Below, in pieces: positions 34,313 through 42,849 of a DNA stretch of 64,000 nucleotides; the first letter of the stretch is position 1; the number at the start of each line of letters is the position of its first letter. The position numbers and the translations under genes were made by a program. A model generated the notes under the pieces. That model did no database searches and was not told where the DNA came from. It saw only the letters and a program-made list of their open reading frames with translations. The stretch is from Collinsella sp. AF23-4AC (GTDB lineage: Bacteria; Actinomycetota; Coriobacteriia; Coriobacteriales; Coriobacteriaceae), in NCBI RefSeq assembly GCF_003462685.1, contig NZ_QRVE01000003.1, forward strand, positions 1-64,000, in the 5' to 3' direction.

Positions 34313-35152
34313 ATGTATAAGATCCTGGAGAAGACGCAGTTCTCGGAGAAGGTGTTCAAGTTCCGCATCGAGGCGCCTGCAATCGCCAAGCATGCGCACG
34401 CTGGACAGTTCCTCATGGTTCGCGCCAACGAGACGGGCGAGCGCGTCCCGTTTACCCTGGCCGGCTGGAACGGTGACGAGGGCTGGGTCGAGTTCATCTT
34501 CATGGTGATCGGCAAGACCACCGAAATGCTTTCCACCTACGAGGCCGGCGAGTCGCTGCGCGACGTCGTGGGCCCGCTGGGCGTTCCCACCGAGATGGCC
34601 GAGGGCCCCTGCGCCGTCATTGGCGGCGGCGTCGGCCTGGCAATTGCCTTCCCGGTCGCCAAGCACCTGGTCGAGACCGGCCACGAGGTGCACGCCATCA
34701 TGGGCGCCCGCACCAAGGACCTCCTGCTCATGGAGGACCAGTTCCGCGAGCTCCTCGACGAGGACCACATCCACATCACTACCGATGACGGTTCCTACGG
34801 CGAGCAGGGCGTTGTCACCGCTCCGCTGGAGCGCCTGCTGCAGGACAAGGCCGTGAGCCAGGTCTTCTGCGTCGGCCCCGTTCCGATGATGAAGTTCTCG
34901 ACCCTCACCGCCCAGAAGTACGACACCCCCATCACCGCGTCGCTCAACCCCATCATGGTTGACGGCACCGGCATGTGCGGCTGCTGCCGCGTCGAGGTGG
35001 GCGGCGTGACCAAGTTCGCTTGCGTCGACGGCCCCGACTTCGATGCCACCCTGGTCGACTGGGATGACCTTCGTGCCCGCCAGGCCGCTTATCGTTCCGA
35101 AGAGGGCGCGTCCCTCAAGGCCTATGAGGAAAAGAGCTGCGCATGCCACTAG
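34313..35152 (+). CDS. nfnA: NfnA-type FAD/[2Fe-2S] ferredoxin:NADP+ oxidoreductase small subunit
   Basis: A 279-residue flavoprotein of the dihydroorotate dehydrogenase electron-transfer/sulfide dehydrogenase subunit family. It has an N-terminal FAD-binding beta-barrel (GQFLMVRANETGERVPFTLAGW), an NAD-binding domain (VIGGGVGLAIAFPVAKHL; FCVGPVPMM), and a C-terminal [2Fe-2S] site formed by C-G-C-C with a later Cys (GTGMCGCC...FACVDGP). With NfnB it is expected to form a complex that couples NADH and reduced ferredoxin to NADP+ (electron bifurcation) or acts as an NADPH-linked oxidoreductase. GAGAGGGG precedes ATG. It overlaps nfnB by ten bases. Confidence 0.85.
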   Translation: MYKILEKTQFSEKVFKFRIEAPAIAKHAHAGQFLMVRANETGERVPFTLAGWNGDEGWVEFIFMVIGKTTEMLSTYEAGESLRDVVGPLGVPTEMAEGPCAVIGGGVGLAIAFPVAKHLVETGHEVHAIMGARTKDLLLMEDQFRELLDEDHIHITTDDGSYGEQGVVTAPLERLLQDKAVSQVFCVGPVPMMKFSTLTAQKYDTPITASLNPIMVDGTGMCGCCRVEVGGVTKFACVDGPDFDATLVDWDDLRARQAAYRSEEGASLKAYEEKSCACH

Positions 35153-36552
35153 TTAACGGTCGTTTCGTTGCCGATATGAAGTCGCCCCGCACCCCCGATA
35201 ACGAGGAGCCGGCTGCCGAGCGCGCCTGCGACTTCCGCCCCGTCGACAAGGGCTTCACCGAGGAGATGGCGCTGGCCGAGGCCGAGCGCTGCCTCAACTG
35301 CAAGAAGCCGTTCTGTGTTGAGGGCTGCCCCGTCAACATCAACATCCCCCGCTTTATCGAGCAGATCCGCGAGAAGGACTTCGGCGGCGCCCTCGATACC
35401 ATCCGCGAGGACTCCATGCTTCCCGCCATCTGCGGCCGCGTCTGCCCGCAGGAGAACCAGTGCGAGGGCAAGTGCATCCGTGGTAAGAAGTCCGAGCCCG
35501 TGGCCATCGGCCAGCTCGAGCGCTTCCTGGGTGACCGCCCCGAGCTCGCTTCCACGCCCAAGATGGCCCCCAAGAACGGCAAGAAGGTCGCCGTCGTCGG
35601 TTCCGGCCCGTCCGGCATCACCTGCGCCGGCGAGCTCGCCCGCAACGGCTTTGACGTCACCGTCTTCGAGGCCTTCTTCACCGGCGGCGGCGTGCTGGTC
35701 TACGGCATCCCCGAGTTCCGTCTGCCCAAAGCGGTCGTCAAGCGCGAGATTGACGGCCTGGAGGACATGGGCGTCAAGTTTGAGTACAACTCCGTCGTGG
35801 GCAACATGGCCACGGCCGAGGAGCTGTTCGAGCAGGGCTTCGACGCCATCTACGTGGCGACCGGCGCCGGCCTGCCCAAGTTCCTCAACGTCCCCGGCGA
35901 GAACCTGCCCAACGTCTTCTTCGCGAACGAGTACCTCACCCGCGTGAACCTGATGAAGGCCAACAAGTTCCCCGAGTACGACACCCCCACCAAGCACGGC
36001 AAGAACGTCGTCGTCTTTGGTGGCGGCAACGTGGCTATGGACGCTGTCCGTACCGCCAAGCGCCTGGGCGCCGAGCACGCCATCATCGCTTACCGCCGTA
36101 CCGAGGACGAGATGCCCTGCCGTCGCGCCGAGCTGCACCACGCCAAGGCCGAGGGCGTCGAGGTTCTGCCGCTCGTCTCCCCGCTCGAGTTTGTCGCTGG
36201 CGAGGACGGCTCCGTGTGCGCCGTCAAGGTCCAGAAGATGGAGCTCGGCGAGCCTGACGAGTCCGGCCGTCGTCGCCCGGTGCCCATCGAGGGCGCCATC
36301 GAGGAGATTCCCTGCGACGTCGCGATCTCGGCTATCGGCACCAACGCCAACCCCTTCGCTGCCAAAATCGGCGGCAAGATGGAGCTCAACAAGTGGGGCT
36401 ACATCGTCGCCGACGAGGAGACCGGCCAGACCACCGATCCCCGCATCTGGGCTGGCGGCGACATCGTCACCGGTGCCGCTACGGTCATTCTGGCGATGGG
36501 CGCCGGCAAGAAGGCCGCCGCTTCGATCACCAAGAGCCTGCTGGGCGAGTAA
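35143..36552 (+). CDS. nfnB: NfnB-type NADPH-dependent Fe-S flavoprotein large subunit (GltD-like)
   Basis: A 469-residue flavoprotein of the glutamate-synthase beta-subunit family. The N-terminal ~110 residues bind two [4Fe-4S] clusters (CLNCKKPFCVEGCPV and CGRVCPQENQCEGKC). Two dinucleotide folds follow: VVGSGPSGITCAGELA for FAD and VFGGGNVAMDAVRTAKRLGA for NADP(H), with YGIPEFRLPK between. It ends with WAGGDIVTGAATVILAMGAGKKAA. Its start lies inside the 3' end of nfnA, so translation is coupled. It could also be annotated as 'gltA homotetrameric glutamate synthase', but the NfnA partner and lack of a GltB partner favour Nfn. Terminator follows. Confidence 0.88.
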   Translation: MPLVNGRFVADMKSPRTPDNEEPAAERACDFRPVDKGFTEEMALAEAERCLNCKKPFCVEGCPVNINIPRFIEQIREKDFGGALDTIREDSMLPAICGRVCPQENQCEGKCIRGKKSEPVAIGQLERFLGDRPELASTPKMAPKNGKKVAVVGSGPSGITCAGELARNGFDVTVFEAFFTGGGVLVYGIPEFRLPKAVVKREIDGLEDMGVKFEYNSVVGNMATAEELFEQGFDAIYVATGAGLPKFLNVPGENLPNVFFANEYLTRVNLMKANKFPEYDTPTKHGKNVVVFGGGNVAMDAVRTAKRLGAEHAIIAYRRTEDEMPCRRAELHHAKAEGVEVLPLVSPLEFVAGEDGSVCAVKVQKMELGEPDESGRRRPVPIEGAIEEIPCDVAISAIGTNANPFAAKIGGKMELNKWGYIVADEETGQTTDPRIWAGGDIVTGAATVILAMGAGKKAAASITKSLLGE

Positions 36553-36582
36553 TCACCCACAGCGCTAGCCATCAAACGGCAA

Positions 36583-36618
36583 AATCCCCGTCGAGCACAC
36601 GCCCGGCGGGGACTTTTT
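36583..36618 (+). terminator. Terminator of nfnAB
   Basis: TCCCCGTCG pairs with CGGCGGGGA (one wobble) around a short GC-rich loop, followed by CTTTTTCT, about 30 bases after the nfnB stop. Confidence 0.8.
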
Positions 36619-36630
36619 CTATGCCGTCCG

Positions 36631-36673
36631 CCCGACCACCACAAAGGGAGCAGGTGCCTTTGTGGTGGTCGGG
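36631..36673. repeat. REP-like palindrome, CCACCACAAAGG family, copy 1
   Basis: CCCGACCACCACAAAGG pairs perfectly with CCTTTGTGGTGGTCGGG around a 9-base loop (GAGCAGGTG). Copies with the same core and the same loop length are at 39379 and 42803. Confidence 0.85.
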
Positions 36674-36700
36674 AACTTGGCCGACGAACCAATTCCGACG

Positions 36701-36920
36701 TTTGTCTCAATCTGTAACAGTTAGAGCCTGTTAAGCCTTGTAGTTGTTACAGATCGAGATATTGCGCCAGCCGCCTCCGTTTTGTCTCAATCTGTAACAG
36801 TTAGAGGCCAAATTCCTCGCTACATGTTACAGATCGAGACGTTAGGTTGGCGGCCGGACCGTTCATCTCAATCTGTAACACCTAGAGCCATTTTTACTGG
36901 CTTGGTGTTACAGATTGAGA
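36701..36920. repeat. Second alternating 40-bp array: six 15-bp motifs
   Basis: Forward TCTCAATCTGTAACA motifs start at 36705, 36785 and 36866, and inverse TGTTACAGATCGAGA-type motifs at 36745, 36825 and 36906. The period is 40 bp with a single 41-bp step before the last pair, the same place as in the 17.7-kb array. The first pair begins TTTGTCTC and the last ends GAGATTTTG in both arrays. It fills the gap between the convergent nfnB and surface-protein genes, ending 35 bases past the latter's stop codon. Confidence 0.9.
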
Positions 36921-36955
36921 TTTTGCTAAAGCCGAGGATGGGCGCTCGCCAAAAC

Positions 36956-39352
36956 CTAGCGCTTGCGACGCTTGGTCGCGGCGATGCCGGCGGCGGCTAC
37001 GGTTGCGCCGGCGATGCCTAGGGCGGCAACCGTCATCGCGGTGGTATCCCCCGTGGTAGCCAGGACAGCATCGCCCTTCTTGGTCGGCGCGGCTTTCTCA
37101 ACCGTCTTGGTCGTAGCGGTTGTCGTGGCCGACTTGGCCGCGGGTTTGGTCTCGGGCTTCACCTCGGGCTTGGTCTCGGGCTTCACCTCAGGCTGCGGCG
37201 TCGGCTTGGGTTCCGGCGTAGGCTGCGGATCGGGAGTCGGCGCGCCCTCGGGCATAAAGATCAAATCGGTGTTGAGCCACAGGGTGTAGATCCAGCCGCT
37301 CTCGGGATCAACTACACTCGCTTCGCCCATCTGGTAGCCGCACTCCTGGCCGTTGATCACCAGCTTGGTGTCGGGCGTGAAGTAGAAGCCGCGCGCGGGC
37401 TTGAGGTAGATGCCGTAGCGATAGGTCACGCCGGGTTTAAAGGCGTCGATGTGATTCGTGATGTGCTGGTCCCAAAACTCAACGGAATTCACCTCACTGC
37501 CGTCGCTACCCGTCCAGTACTCACACTGCGGAAGGGAGTTGGAGCCCGTCGGAACATTCGCCGTAAAGACCGGCTTATCGCCCGCCTTGAAGGTGGTCGT
37601 GGCGCCGTTGATCTCGATAACGTCGATGGCCCGCCATTCGTCGATCGGCTGCTCGCACAGCATATTGTCAGCGTTTGGCGCGAAGACGCCGTTGACGGTC
37701 TTGATGTGGTGCGCCCAATGACCGTTGACGTACATCATGCAGTCATCGGCCACGGTATTGTCGCCCTTGAGCCTCAACTCGACGGAGTACATGTAGAACT
37801 TGCCCTCTTCGAAGTGGTCAATCTTCTTCATGCCCGGCGTGTACTTTGCGGGATCGGAATACCAGAAGGCAACGGGCGTGAGCTCCGCAGGGTCGCTGCC
37901 ATCCATTTCCTCCCAGCACTCATACGCGATCTCGTACTTGTCGGCATCGGCGGCGGGGGTCGTCGCGGTCGCGCGGGGCGCCTCGCCGGGCGCGTAGTCG
38001 GTTTTCACATCGTTGACGTTTAGATTCTCAAGAGCTTCGTTTTCCGACGAAGCAGGCATCGTAATTGTTTTAATAGCAGGGACATACAGGAATTCTCCGC
38101 TTAGACTCGACTTTACGGTTTCCCCGTTTACGGTAACAACGGTTTCATCGCTGAAGGAATATCCGTCTTTTGGCTTCAGCATAAGAGAATACACGTACTC
38201 TTTCCCGCTTTTAAACTTTGTAATAGTCGGCAGGGAACCATGTGAGCCGTTATCGGAATACCAGGCAGCAACGGGTTCGTTGTTTTCAAATTCCTGCCAG
38301 CATTCATAAGCGATTTCGTATTTATCTGCATCGTAGTTAGGGACACCTGCCGTCGCCTGCGGACCAGTATCCAGCTGCCAATTGAAGTTCGCATTCTGAA
38401 CATTGGCAAAGGAGATGGATTCCGATTCTGATTCCGCTGCCGGGATAACAAGGCACGCCCTCTCGTAGACATGGGTGCGGGTGTAGTAGTCATCCCGGAT
38501 CTCGTTAATAGTGGGTTTCCCGGTCGCCTCGGTGTCTCCTTTAAAGGCGTCGTCCGGATCACCGATGATGATATTCCCGGGCTCTGTACCCGTATACGTA
38601 AGCTTGGATCCATCATAGGTGGTCGTCATCTTGGACTTATTCTCCTTGTACTCCGTAAAGTACTTCTGCTCCTCCTTCTGTCTCTGAATCTTGCTGATAT
38701 CCAAGGTAAGCGTTGTTTTATTGCTCGCACTGTCATACGCCGCATGGACGATCAAGTCCCCCAGGCCGATAAAAGTCAAAGCGCTACCATCGAGAGCAGA
38801 CTGGTCTCCATCTACAAGGGCAATCCCCTTCACATGCTCAATCGTTTCTTCTTTCTTGATGTCGGTGTAATTGTTCCGCACCGTAATATTGACCCTAACG
38901 CCGCTGCCGCCAACAACATCGGTCACACCGCAGGGCATGATGGCGTCATTCGCCGGCGTGGCGGCGTTGTCGCTGGGAGTATTTTGTTCAGCGGGTGCCG
39001 CATCGTTGGATTCATCGGTGGCGCCAGTCGGGGCCGTCTGCTGAGGCTCAGCGGTGGCTTGCGCCGCCGGAGCAGCATCGGTTGCAGGCGCGGTCGAAGC
39101 AGCTGGTGCGGTCGTTGCAGCCGTATCCTCCACAACCGTCGGCGTCACCGGAGCCGCGGCAACCTCGTCCATCGCACCGACGGGATCGGCGCATTCCGTC
39201 GCCAGCGCCACACTCGGCAGCAGCAACTGACCGACCATAAGCGCACACGCGCCGGCGCAAGCTATTTTGGCACCCACACAACGCCAGGTACCGTGAACCA
39301 GCGAGCAGGTACGCTCGCGCTGGGTCTGCTTATCAAAGTGGCTTCCGTTCAT
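36956..39352 (-). CDS. Sortase-anchored surface protein, 798 aa
   Basis: A secreted, wall-anchored protein of unknown function. It has a long signal peptide (charged start, then ACAGACALMVGQLLLPSVALA), a low-complexity Ala/Pro/Thr region (about 45-130), then several repeats of a ~110-residue module with YEIAYECW...AFWYS and Y-x-Y-S-(V/L)-x-L-x-(P/L)K, which recur three or four times and are probably beta-sandwich domains. A Pro/Lys/Glu-rich wall-spanning linker (PTPDPQPTPEPKPTPQPE) precedes the sorting signal LATTGD, a hydrophobic helix and RRKR. I chose ATG 39352 with AGGAGG five bases upstream; an upstream extension would run through a palindrome. Its signal peptide is nearly identical to that of the 540-residue neighbour. 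Confidence 0.88.
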   Translation of the reverse strand: MNGSHFDKQTQRERTCSLVHGTWRCVGAKIACAGACALMVGQLLLPSVALATECADPVGAMDEVAAAPVTPTVVEDTAATTAPAASTAPATDAAPAAQATAEPQQTAPTGATDESNDAAPAEQNTPSDNAATPANDAIMPCGVTDVVGGSGVRVNITVRNNYTDIKKEETIEHVKGIALVDGDQSALDGSALTFIGLGDLIVHAAYDSASNKTTLTLDISKIQRQKEEQKYFTEYKENKSKMTTTYDGSKLTYTGTEPGNIIIGDPDDAFKGDTEATGKPTINEIRDDYYTRTHVYERACLVIPAAESESESISFANVQNANFNWQLDTGPQATAGVPNYDADKYEIAYECWQEFENNEPVAAWYSDNGSHGSLPTITKFKSGKEYVYSLMLKPKDGYSFSDETVVTVNGETVKSSLSGEFLYVPAIKTITMPASSENEALENLNVNDVKTDYAPGEAPRATATTPAADADKYEIAYECWEEMDGSDPAELTPVAFWYSDPAKYTPGMKKIDHFEEGKFYMYSVELRLKGDNTVADDCMMYVNGHWAHHIKTVNGVFAPNADNMLCEQPIDEWRAIDVIEINGATTTFKAGDKPVFTANVPTGSNSLPQCEYWTGSDGSEVNSVEFWDQHITNHIDAFKPGVTYRYGIYLKPARGFYFTPDTKLVINGQECGYQMGEASVVDPESGWIYTLWLNTDLIFMPEGAPTPDPQPTPEPKPTPQPEVKPETKPEVKPETKPAAKSATTTATTKTVEKAAPTKKGDAVLATTGDTTAMTVAALGIAGATVAAAGIAATKRRKR

Positions 39353-39378
39353 ACCGTCCTCCTTGGTCGATGGGCCAT

Positions 39379-39413
39379 ACCACCACAAAGGTGCCTGTCC
39401 CCTTTGTGGTGGT
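39379..39413. repeat. REP-like palindrome, CCACCACAAAGG family, copy 2, in a 5' leader
   Basis: ACCACCACAAAGG pairs with CCTTTGTGGTGGT around TGCCTGTCC. It sits 27-61 bases upstream of the 798-residue protein's start codon, next to the ribosome site. Confidence 0.85.
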
Positions 39414-39449
39414 CCTGTACAACCAAGATGTGTCAAATGACTCTATACG

Positions 39450-39475
39450 CCTAGGTTCGTAGATGCGAACCTAGG
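39450..39475. promoter_or_regulatory. Palindrome upstream of surface-protein gene, operator-like
   Basis: CCTAGGTTCG and CGAACCTAGG pair perfectly around TAGATG. It lies ~100 bases upstream of the 798-residue gene, between it and the terminator of the 540-residue gene, where its promoter should be. A binding protein is not known. Confidence 0.5.
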
Positions 39476-39495
39476 TATCTATCTGCGGAAATACA

Positions 39496-39536
39496 AAGAG
39501 CCGCCGCGAGAGCATTTGTGCTCACGCGGCGGCTGA
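39496..39536 (-). terminator. Terminator of the 540-aa surface-protein gene
   Basis: On the minus strand AGCCGCCGCG pairs with CGCGGCGGCT, with an inner GAGCAC/GTGCTC-like stem, then CTTTGTATTT. It starts ~22 bases after the stop codon. Confidence 0.75.
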
Positions 39537-39557
39537 AAATGGCTATGAAAGCTTGCG

Positions 39558-41180
39558 CTAGCGGTTGCGGCGCTTGGACGCGACGAAGCCGGCGCCGATG
39601 ACGGACGCACCGGCAATGCCGAGGGCTGCCGCCGCCGTCGCGGCGCTATCGCCCGTGGCGGCCAGGGCGCCGGAACCGTTTTTGGCGGCAGCAGTCTTGG
39701 TCGTAACGGTCTTGGTGACCGCCGTGGTGGTCTTTACGTCCTTGTCTACGGGTACGGGCTTGAGGCCAGGCTTCTGCTCGGGGTTGGGTATGGGGTCGGG
39801 ATCGGGCTCCGGCGTCGGCTCGGGATCGGGCGTCGGCTCCGGCTCCTGTCCGTCTCCAAAATCAATCACTACATCATGGGCGACCTCGGCAGAACCGACG
39901 ATATCCGTAATGGCAGACGAACCGGCAACACCGACGACCTGCCCGTTCTGGGAGCTCGGCCATTTCCCCGTATCAACAACCTTTTTCACATCGCGCACGG
40001 CACCATCCGTCGGAGTCGTAATCATCGCGTTTCCTCGTAAATCAATCATCGCGGCACGGAACAGCGTCGCAGTCGCGTCGTTGCAGTTGATCGTATAAAT
40101 CCCCGCAGTCGCGCCCGAGGCCTCAATCTTCGATTTGCGAATCTTGATACGAGGCGTTTCAAACCCGGTGTTTGCCTCTGCCATGATTCCAAAACTTTGA
40201 TTGCGGACGGCATCGATGCCGTTTGCAGCAGACAGGCTTCGAGACGTAAGATTCGACTCCTCGACAAGCATCCACACCGCACCGCTTTGCGAACGCGCGC
40301 TGATGCCCGCCGAGAGCGAAGCCGCACTGCCGGCGGAAAGCGCGACATCGGCTCCGTTGACGATTTTCATGAGGGTATTCTTTTTGATACCGACCGTATT
40401 GATGCACACAGAAACCTGCCAGGCATCGGCTGTCTTGATCGACAGGTTGGCGGCATCGATCGTGACGTCGCCCCCGTGCACGGAGACATAATCCGGTTCT
40501 TCCTGCTCGCCTTCCTGAGCAGCGTGTCTACTGGGAAGGTTATCGGCAAAGATACCGTAGGTGCCCACCGTTGGACGCCAAGATCCTTCCGCCGATTTCG
40601 CCTCGATTTTGACATCGGCGCCCTTATCGATCGTCACGCTGCCGGCCGTCGCGCGAATGCCCGTCGCACTGTTCACTGCGCCCGAAGCCGTCACGTTGAC
40701 GTTGGCGCCGCTGATGGTCACATCGCCACCCGCATTGCCGTCGCCTTCCGCCGCAATCACATCGGTCTGGGCCGTCGCATTAAGGGTGCCGTCGCCGGTA
40801 ATGGCAAGGTTGCCGTTCTTGACAGCAATAGCGCTCTGACCGGCATCGGCCGTGATGGTGTTGGTGCCCGCCACATCGATGGTGAGGTTGCCCTGAGCGC
40901 TGATGCCGGTACCGTCGTAGCCGTTGAGCTTCATGTCATCGGCACCGTCCCAGGACCACGTTCCGGCATCGTCGCCGGCGGCAGTGCCCGCGTCGTACTG
41001 CGTGCCGCCCACGTTGACCCACTCGGCAGCGAGCGCCACGCTCGGCAGCAGCAGCTGGCCGGCCATGAGCGCGCAAGCCCCCGCGCAGGCAAGCTTGGCG
41101 CCCACACGACGCCACGTTCCATGAGAGAGCGAGCACGCGCGGCCGTGGTCGATTGGGTTGTCATGGATTTGCGTTCGCAT
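39558..41180 (-). CDS. Sortase-anchored surface protein with beta-helix-like body, 540 aa
   Basis: Wall-anchored protein, function unknown. The signal peptide (CAGACALMAGQLLLPSVALA) ends near residue 52. The body (about 55-440) is rich in Gly/Asn/Thr/Asp with repeated short strands such as GNLTIDVAGTNTITAD, GNLAITGDGTLNATAQ and GDVTISGANVNVTASG, typical of a right-handed beta-helix or carbohydrate-binding DUF4353-like fold. A Pro/Glu/Asp linker (PEPTPDPEPTPEPDPDP) is followed by LAATGD, a hydrophobic helix and KRRNR. AAGGAGG precedes ATG 41180. The signal peptide is paralogous to that of the downstream 798-residue protein, though the bodies differ. Confidence 0.88.
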   Translation of the reverse strand: MRTQIHDNPIDHGRACSLSHGTWRRVGAKLACAGACALMAGQLLLPSVALAAEWVNVGGTQYDAGTAAGDDAGTWSWDGADDMKLNGYDGTGISAQGNLTIDVAGTNTITADAGQSAIAVKNGNLAITGDGTLNATAQTDVIAAEGDGNAGGDVTISGANVNVTASGAVNSATGIRATAGSVTIDKGADVKIEAKSAEGSWRPTVGTYGIFADNLPSRHAAQEGEQEEPDYVSVHGGDVTIDAANLSIKTADAWQVSVCINTVGIKKNTLMKIVNGADVALSAGSAASLSAGISARSQSGAVWMLVEESNLTSRSLSAANGIDAVRNQSFGIMAEANTGFETPRIKIRKSKIEASGATAGIYTINCNDATATLFRAAMIDLRGNAMITTPTDGAVRDVKKVVDTGKWPSSQNGQVVGVAGSSAITDIVGSAEVAHDVVIDFGDGQEPEPTPDPEPTPEPDPDPIPNPEQKPGLKPVPVDKDVKTTTAVTKTVTTKTAAAKNGSGALAATGDSAATAAAALGIAGASVIGAGFVASKRRNR

Positions 41181-41394
41181 GTGAGCCTCCTTGTCGTAAG
41201 GGGTGCTTCTATAACACCATGTTACGGGAAGATATCAGGATCCTGGGGCACAAATTCTCATGTGGCGCACCTGCCAGCGCAAAAGGCAACGAGCATGCTA
41301 TTGCCAAGCGCACCCCGCCCCCCGAAAGGCCCACCCCCTACCGTCATGGTCTACAATCGAGGACACGATTATTCGTCCACCCGAAGGACCGTCC

Positions 41395-42798
41395 TTGAAC
41401 CTGAGCAAGCCTAAAATCAACGCGCTTCTGGCACTTGCGCTCTTTACCTTTGTCTTTCTTGCCGCCGAGTTTCGATTCGACATTAATGTCGGGCTGCTCG
41501 CCGGTGCCGAGCGCGTTGTGATTGCGCAGGGCTTCATCCTCGGCGCCAGCGTGATCGGCTTTATCGGATATGCGCCGCTGCTCGGGCTCGCACAGCGCAA
41601 AGACCGGCCTCAGGCAGTTGTCAGCGCCGCCGTCCCCATCGCCATCTTGGGGTTGACTCAGATTCAGTCCCCCACGAGCCCGCTTGCGCTCGAGATTCTG
41701 GGATGCCTCGCATTCCTCGGACTCGGCCTACTGGGCGCCGCAGCGCACCACGCCTTTTCGTTGGCATTCCAGGATGACCCCAAACTCGCCACCGGCGCAG
41801 GAGCAGCCTATGCCGCGGGCATCCTGATGCAGTTCGTCACCAACCTGATTGATTGCGGTGGCATCGTCGAGCTCATCATTCTTGGCGCGGCAACGATCGC
41901 CGTCTCCGCCCTCAGCGTCGTTCCCCAAAAGGCTGCCGAGAGCTCCAGTCCCTCCATCAATCCCTTTGTTGAGCCATCGCACGCCCTCGCCAAACAGGCA
42001 TGCTGGAGCATTGCGCTCGTCATGATTCTCGCCTGCTTATTCTCCACCCTCGACAACGTCGTCACGTTCTCCAACGCCCACGGCACCATCGCCGTGCAAA
42101 CCTGGCCACGCCTCTTTTTGGCAGCGAGCGGCCTTGCCGCCGGTCTTATTTTTGATCTTGCCGAGCGTCGCTACATGGGACTTGTCATGCTCGGCATCGC
42201 CGTGCTCTCGACCATTTCCATCCTGGCCGTGGAGGCCGGCGCTGATCCCAACCTGGGCCTTGTCGTCTTTTACCTGAGCTCGGGCTTTTTTGTCACGTTC
42301 TTTACCGCCACCTTTACGCAGCTGGCACCGCGCATGCGCGCGCCCGCCTTATGGGCCGGCATGGGTCGCGCGGCCAACAACGTATGCGCGTTCACCACAT
42401 CGGGTATCTCGCTGGCGCTCGTGACCTCGGACAATGTTGCTCTCATCATGATCGGTGCGCTCGTTTTGCTCGTCGCCGCCTGCGCGGCATTCGTGGCAGC
42501 CGGCTTGTTCCGCCTACCCCAAACCGAGCAGGAGCGCGAACATCAACAGCTTGCCGAGGAGGCGCTGGCAGCACCGAGTATCGAGGAGCAGCGTCAGGTC
42601 TTCATCACCGATCACGCTCTCACCCCGCGCGAAGTTGACGTGCTGGTGGCTGTGACCCAAGATGAGCGCCCGCTCAAACAGGTCGCCGAGGAGCTTGGTA
42701 TCTCGATGCGCATGGTACAGCGCCACCTGAGCTCCATTTATCAAAAGACCGACACGCAGACGCGCGCCGGTCTCACCAAGGCCTTCCCCTCGGCCTAA
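41395..42798 (+). CDS. LuxR-type regulator with MFS-like 12-TM N-terminus
   Basis: A 467-residue membrane-bound transcription regulator of the type expanded in Coriobacteriia. The first ~380 residues form about 12 hydrophobic helices (for example NALLALALFTFVFLAAEF and FVTFFTATFTQLA), probably a sensor derived from a transporter. The C-terminal ~65 residues are a LuxR/GerE helix-turn-helix: ALTPREVDVLVAVTQDERPL, QVAEELGISMRMVQRHLSSI, YQKTDTQTRAGL. I chose TTG 41395 because GAAGGA lies seven bases upstream; the open frame begins at ATG 41260 but that would add a polar tail before the first helix. The ligand and targets are unknown; the neighbouring surface-protein genes are candidates. Confidence 0.85.
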   Translation: MNLSKPKINALLALALFTFVFLAAEFRFDINVGLLAGAERVVIAQGFILGASVIGFIGYAPLLGLAQRKDRPQAVVSAAVPIAILGLTQIQSPTSPLALEILGCLAFLGLGLLGAAAHHAFSLAFQDDPKLATGAGAAYAAGILMQFVTNLIDCGGIVELIILGAATIAVSALSVVPQKAAESSSPSINPFVEPSHALAKQACWSIALVMILACLFSTLDNVVTFSNAHGTIAVQTWPRLFLAASGLAAGLIFDLAERRYMGLVMLGIAVLSTISILAVEAGADPNLGLVVFYLSSGFFVTFFTATFTQLAPRMRAPALWAGMGRAANNVCAFTTSGISLALVTSDNVALIMIGALVLLVAACAAFVAAGLFRLPQTEQEREHQQLAEEALAAPSIEEQRQVFITDHALTPREVDVLVAVTQDERPLKQVAEELGISMRMVQRHLSSIYQKTDTQTRAGLTKAFPSA

Positions 42799-42802
42799 AA
42801 CA

Positions 42803-42843
42803 AAAACCACCACAAAGGTGCCTGTCCCCTTTGTGGTGGTTTT
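42803..42843. repeat. REP-like palindrome, CCACCACAAAGG family, copy 3, acting as shared terminator
   Basis: AAAACCACCACAAAGG pairs perfectly (16 bp) with CCTTTGTGGTGGTTTT around TGCCTGTCC. It lies between the convergent stop codons of the LuxR-type gene (4 bases away) and the kinase-like gene (6 bases away), with T-runs on both strands, so it probably terminates both. Confidence 0.85.
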
Positions 42844-42849
42844 GGTCGG

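Noticed and set aside
35143..36552. GltD as part of a GOGAT (glutamate synthase)
   Set aside because: The protein has the GltD-like fold, but no GltB partner is present and the upstream, overlapping gene is an NfnA-type subunit, so an Nfn complex is more likely.
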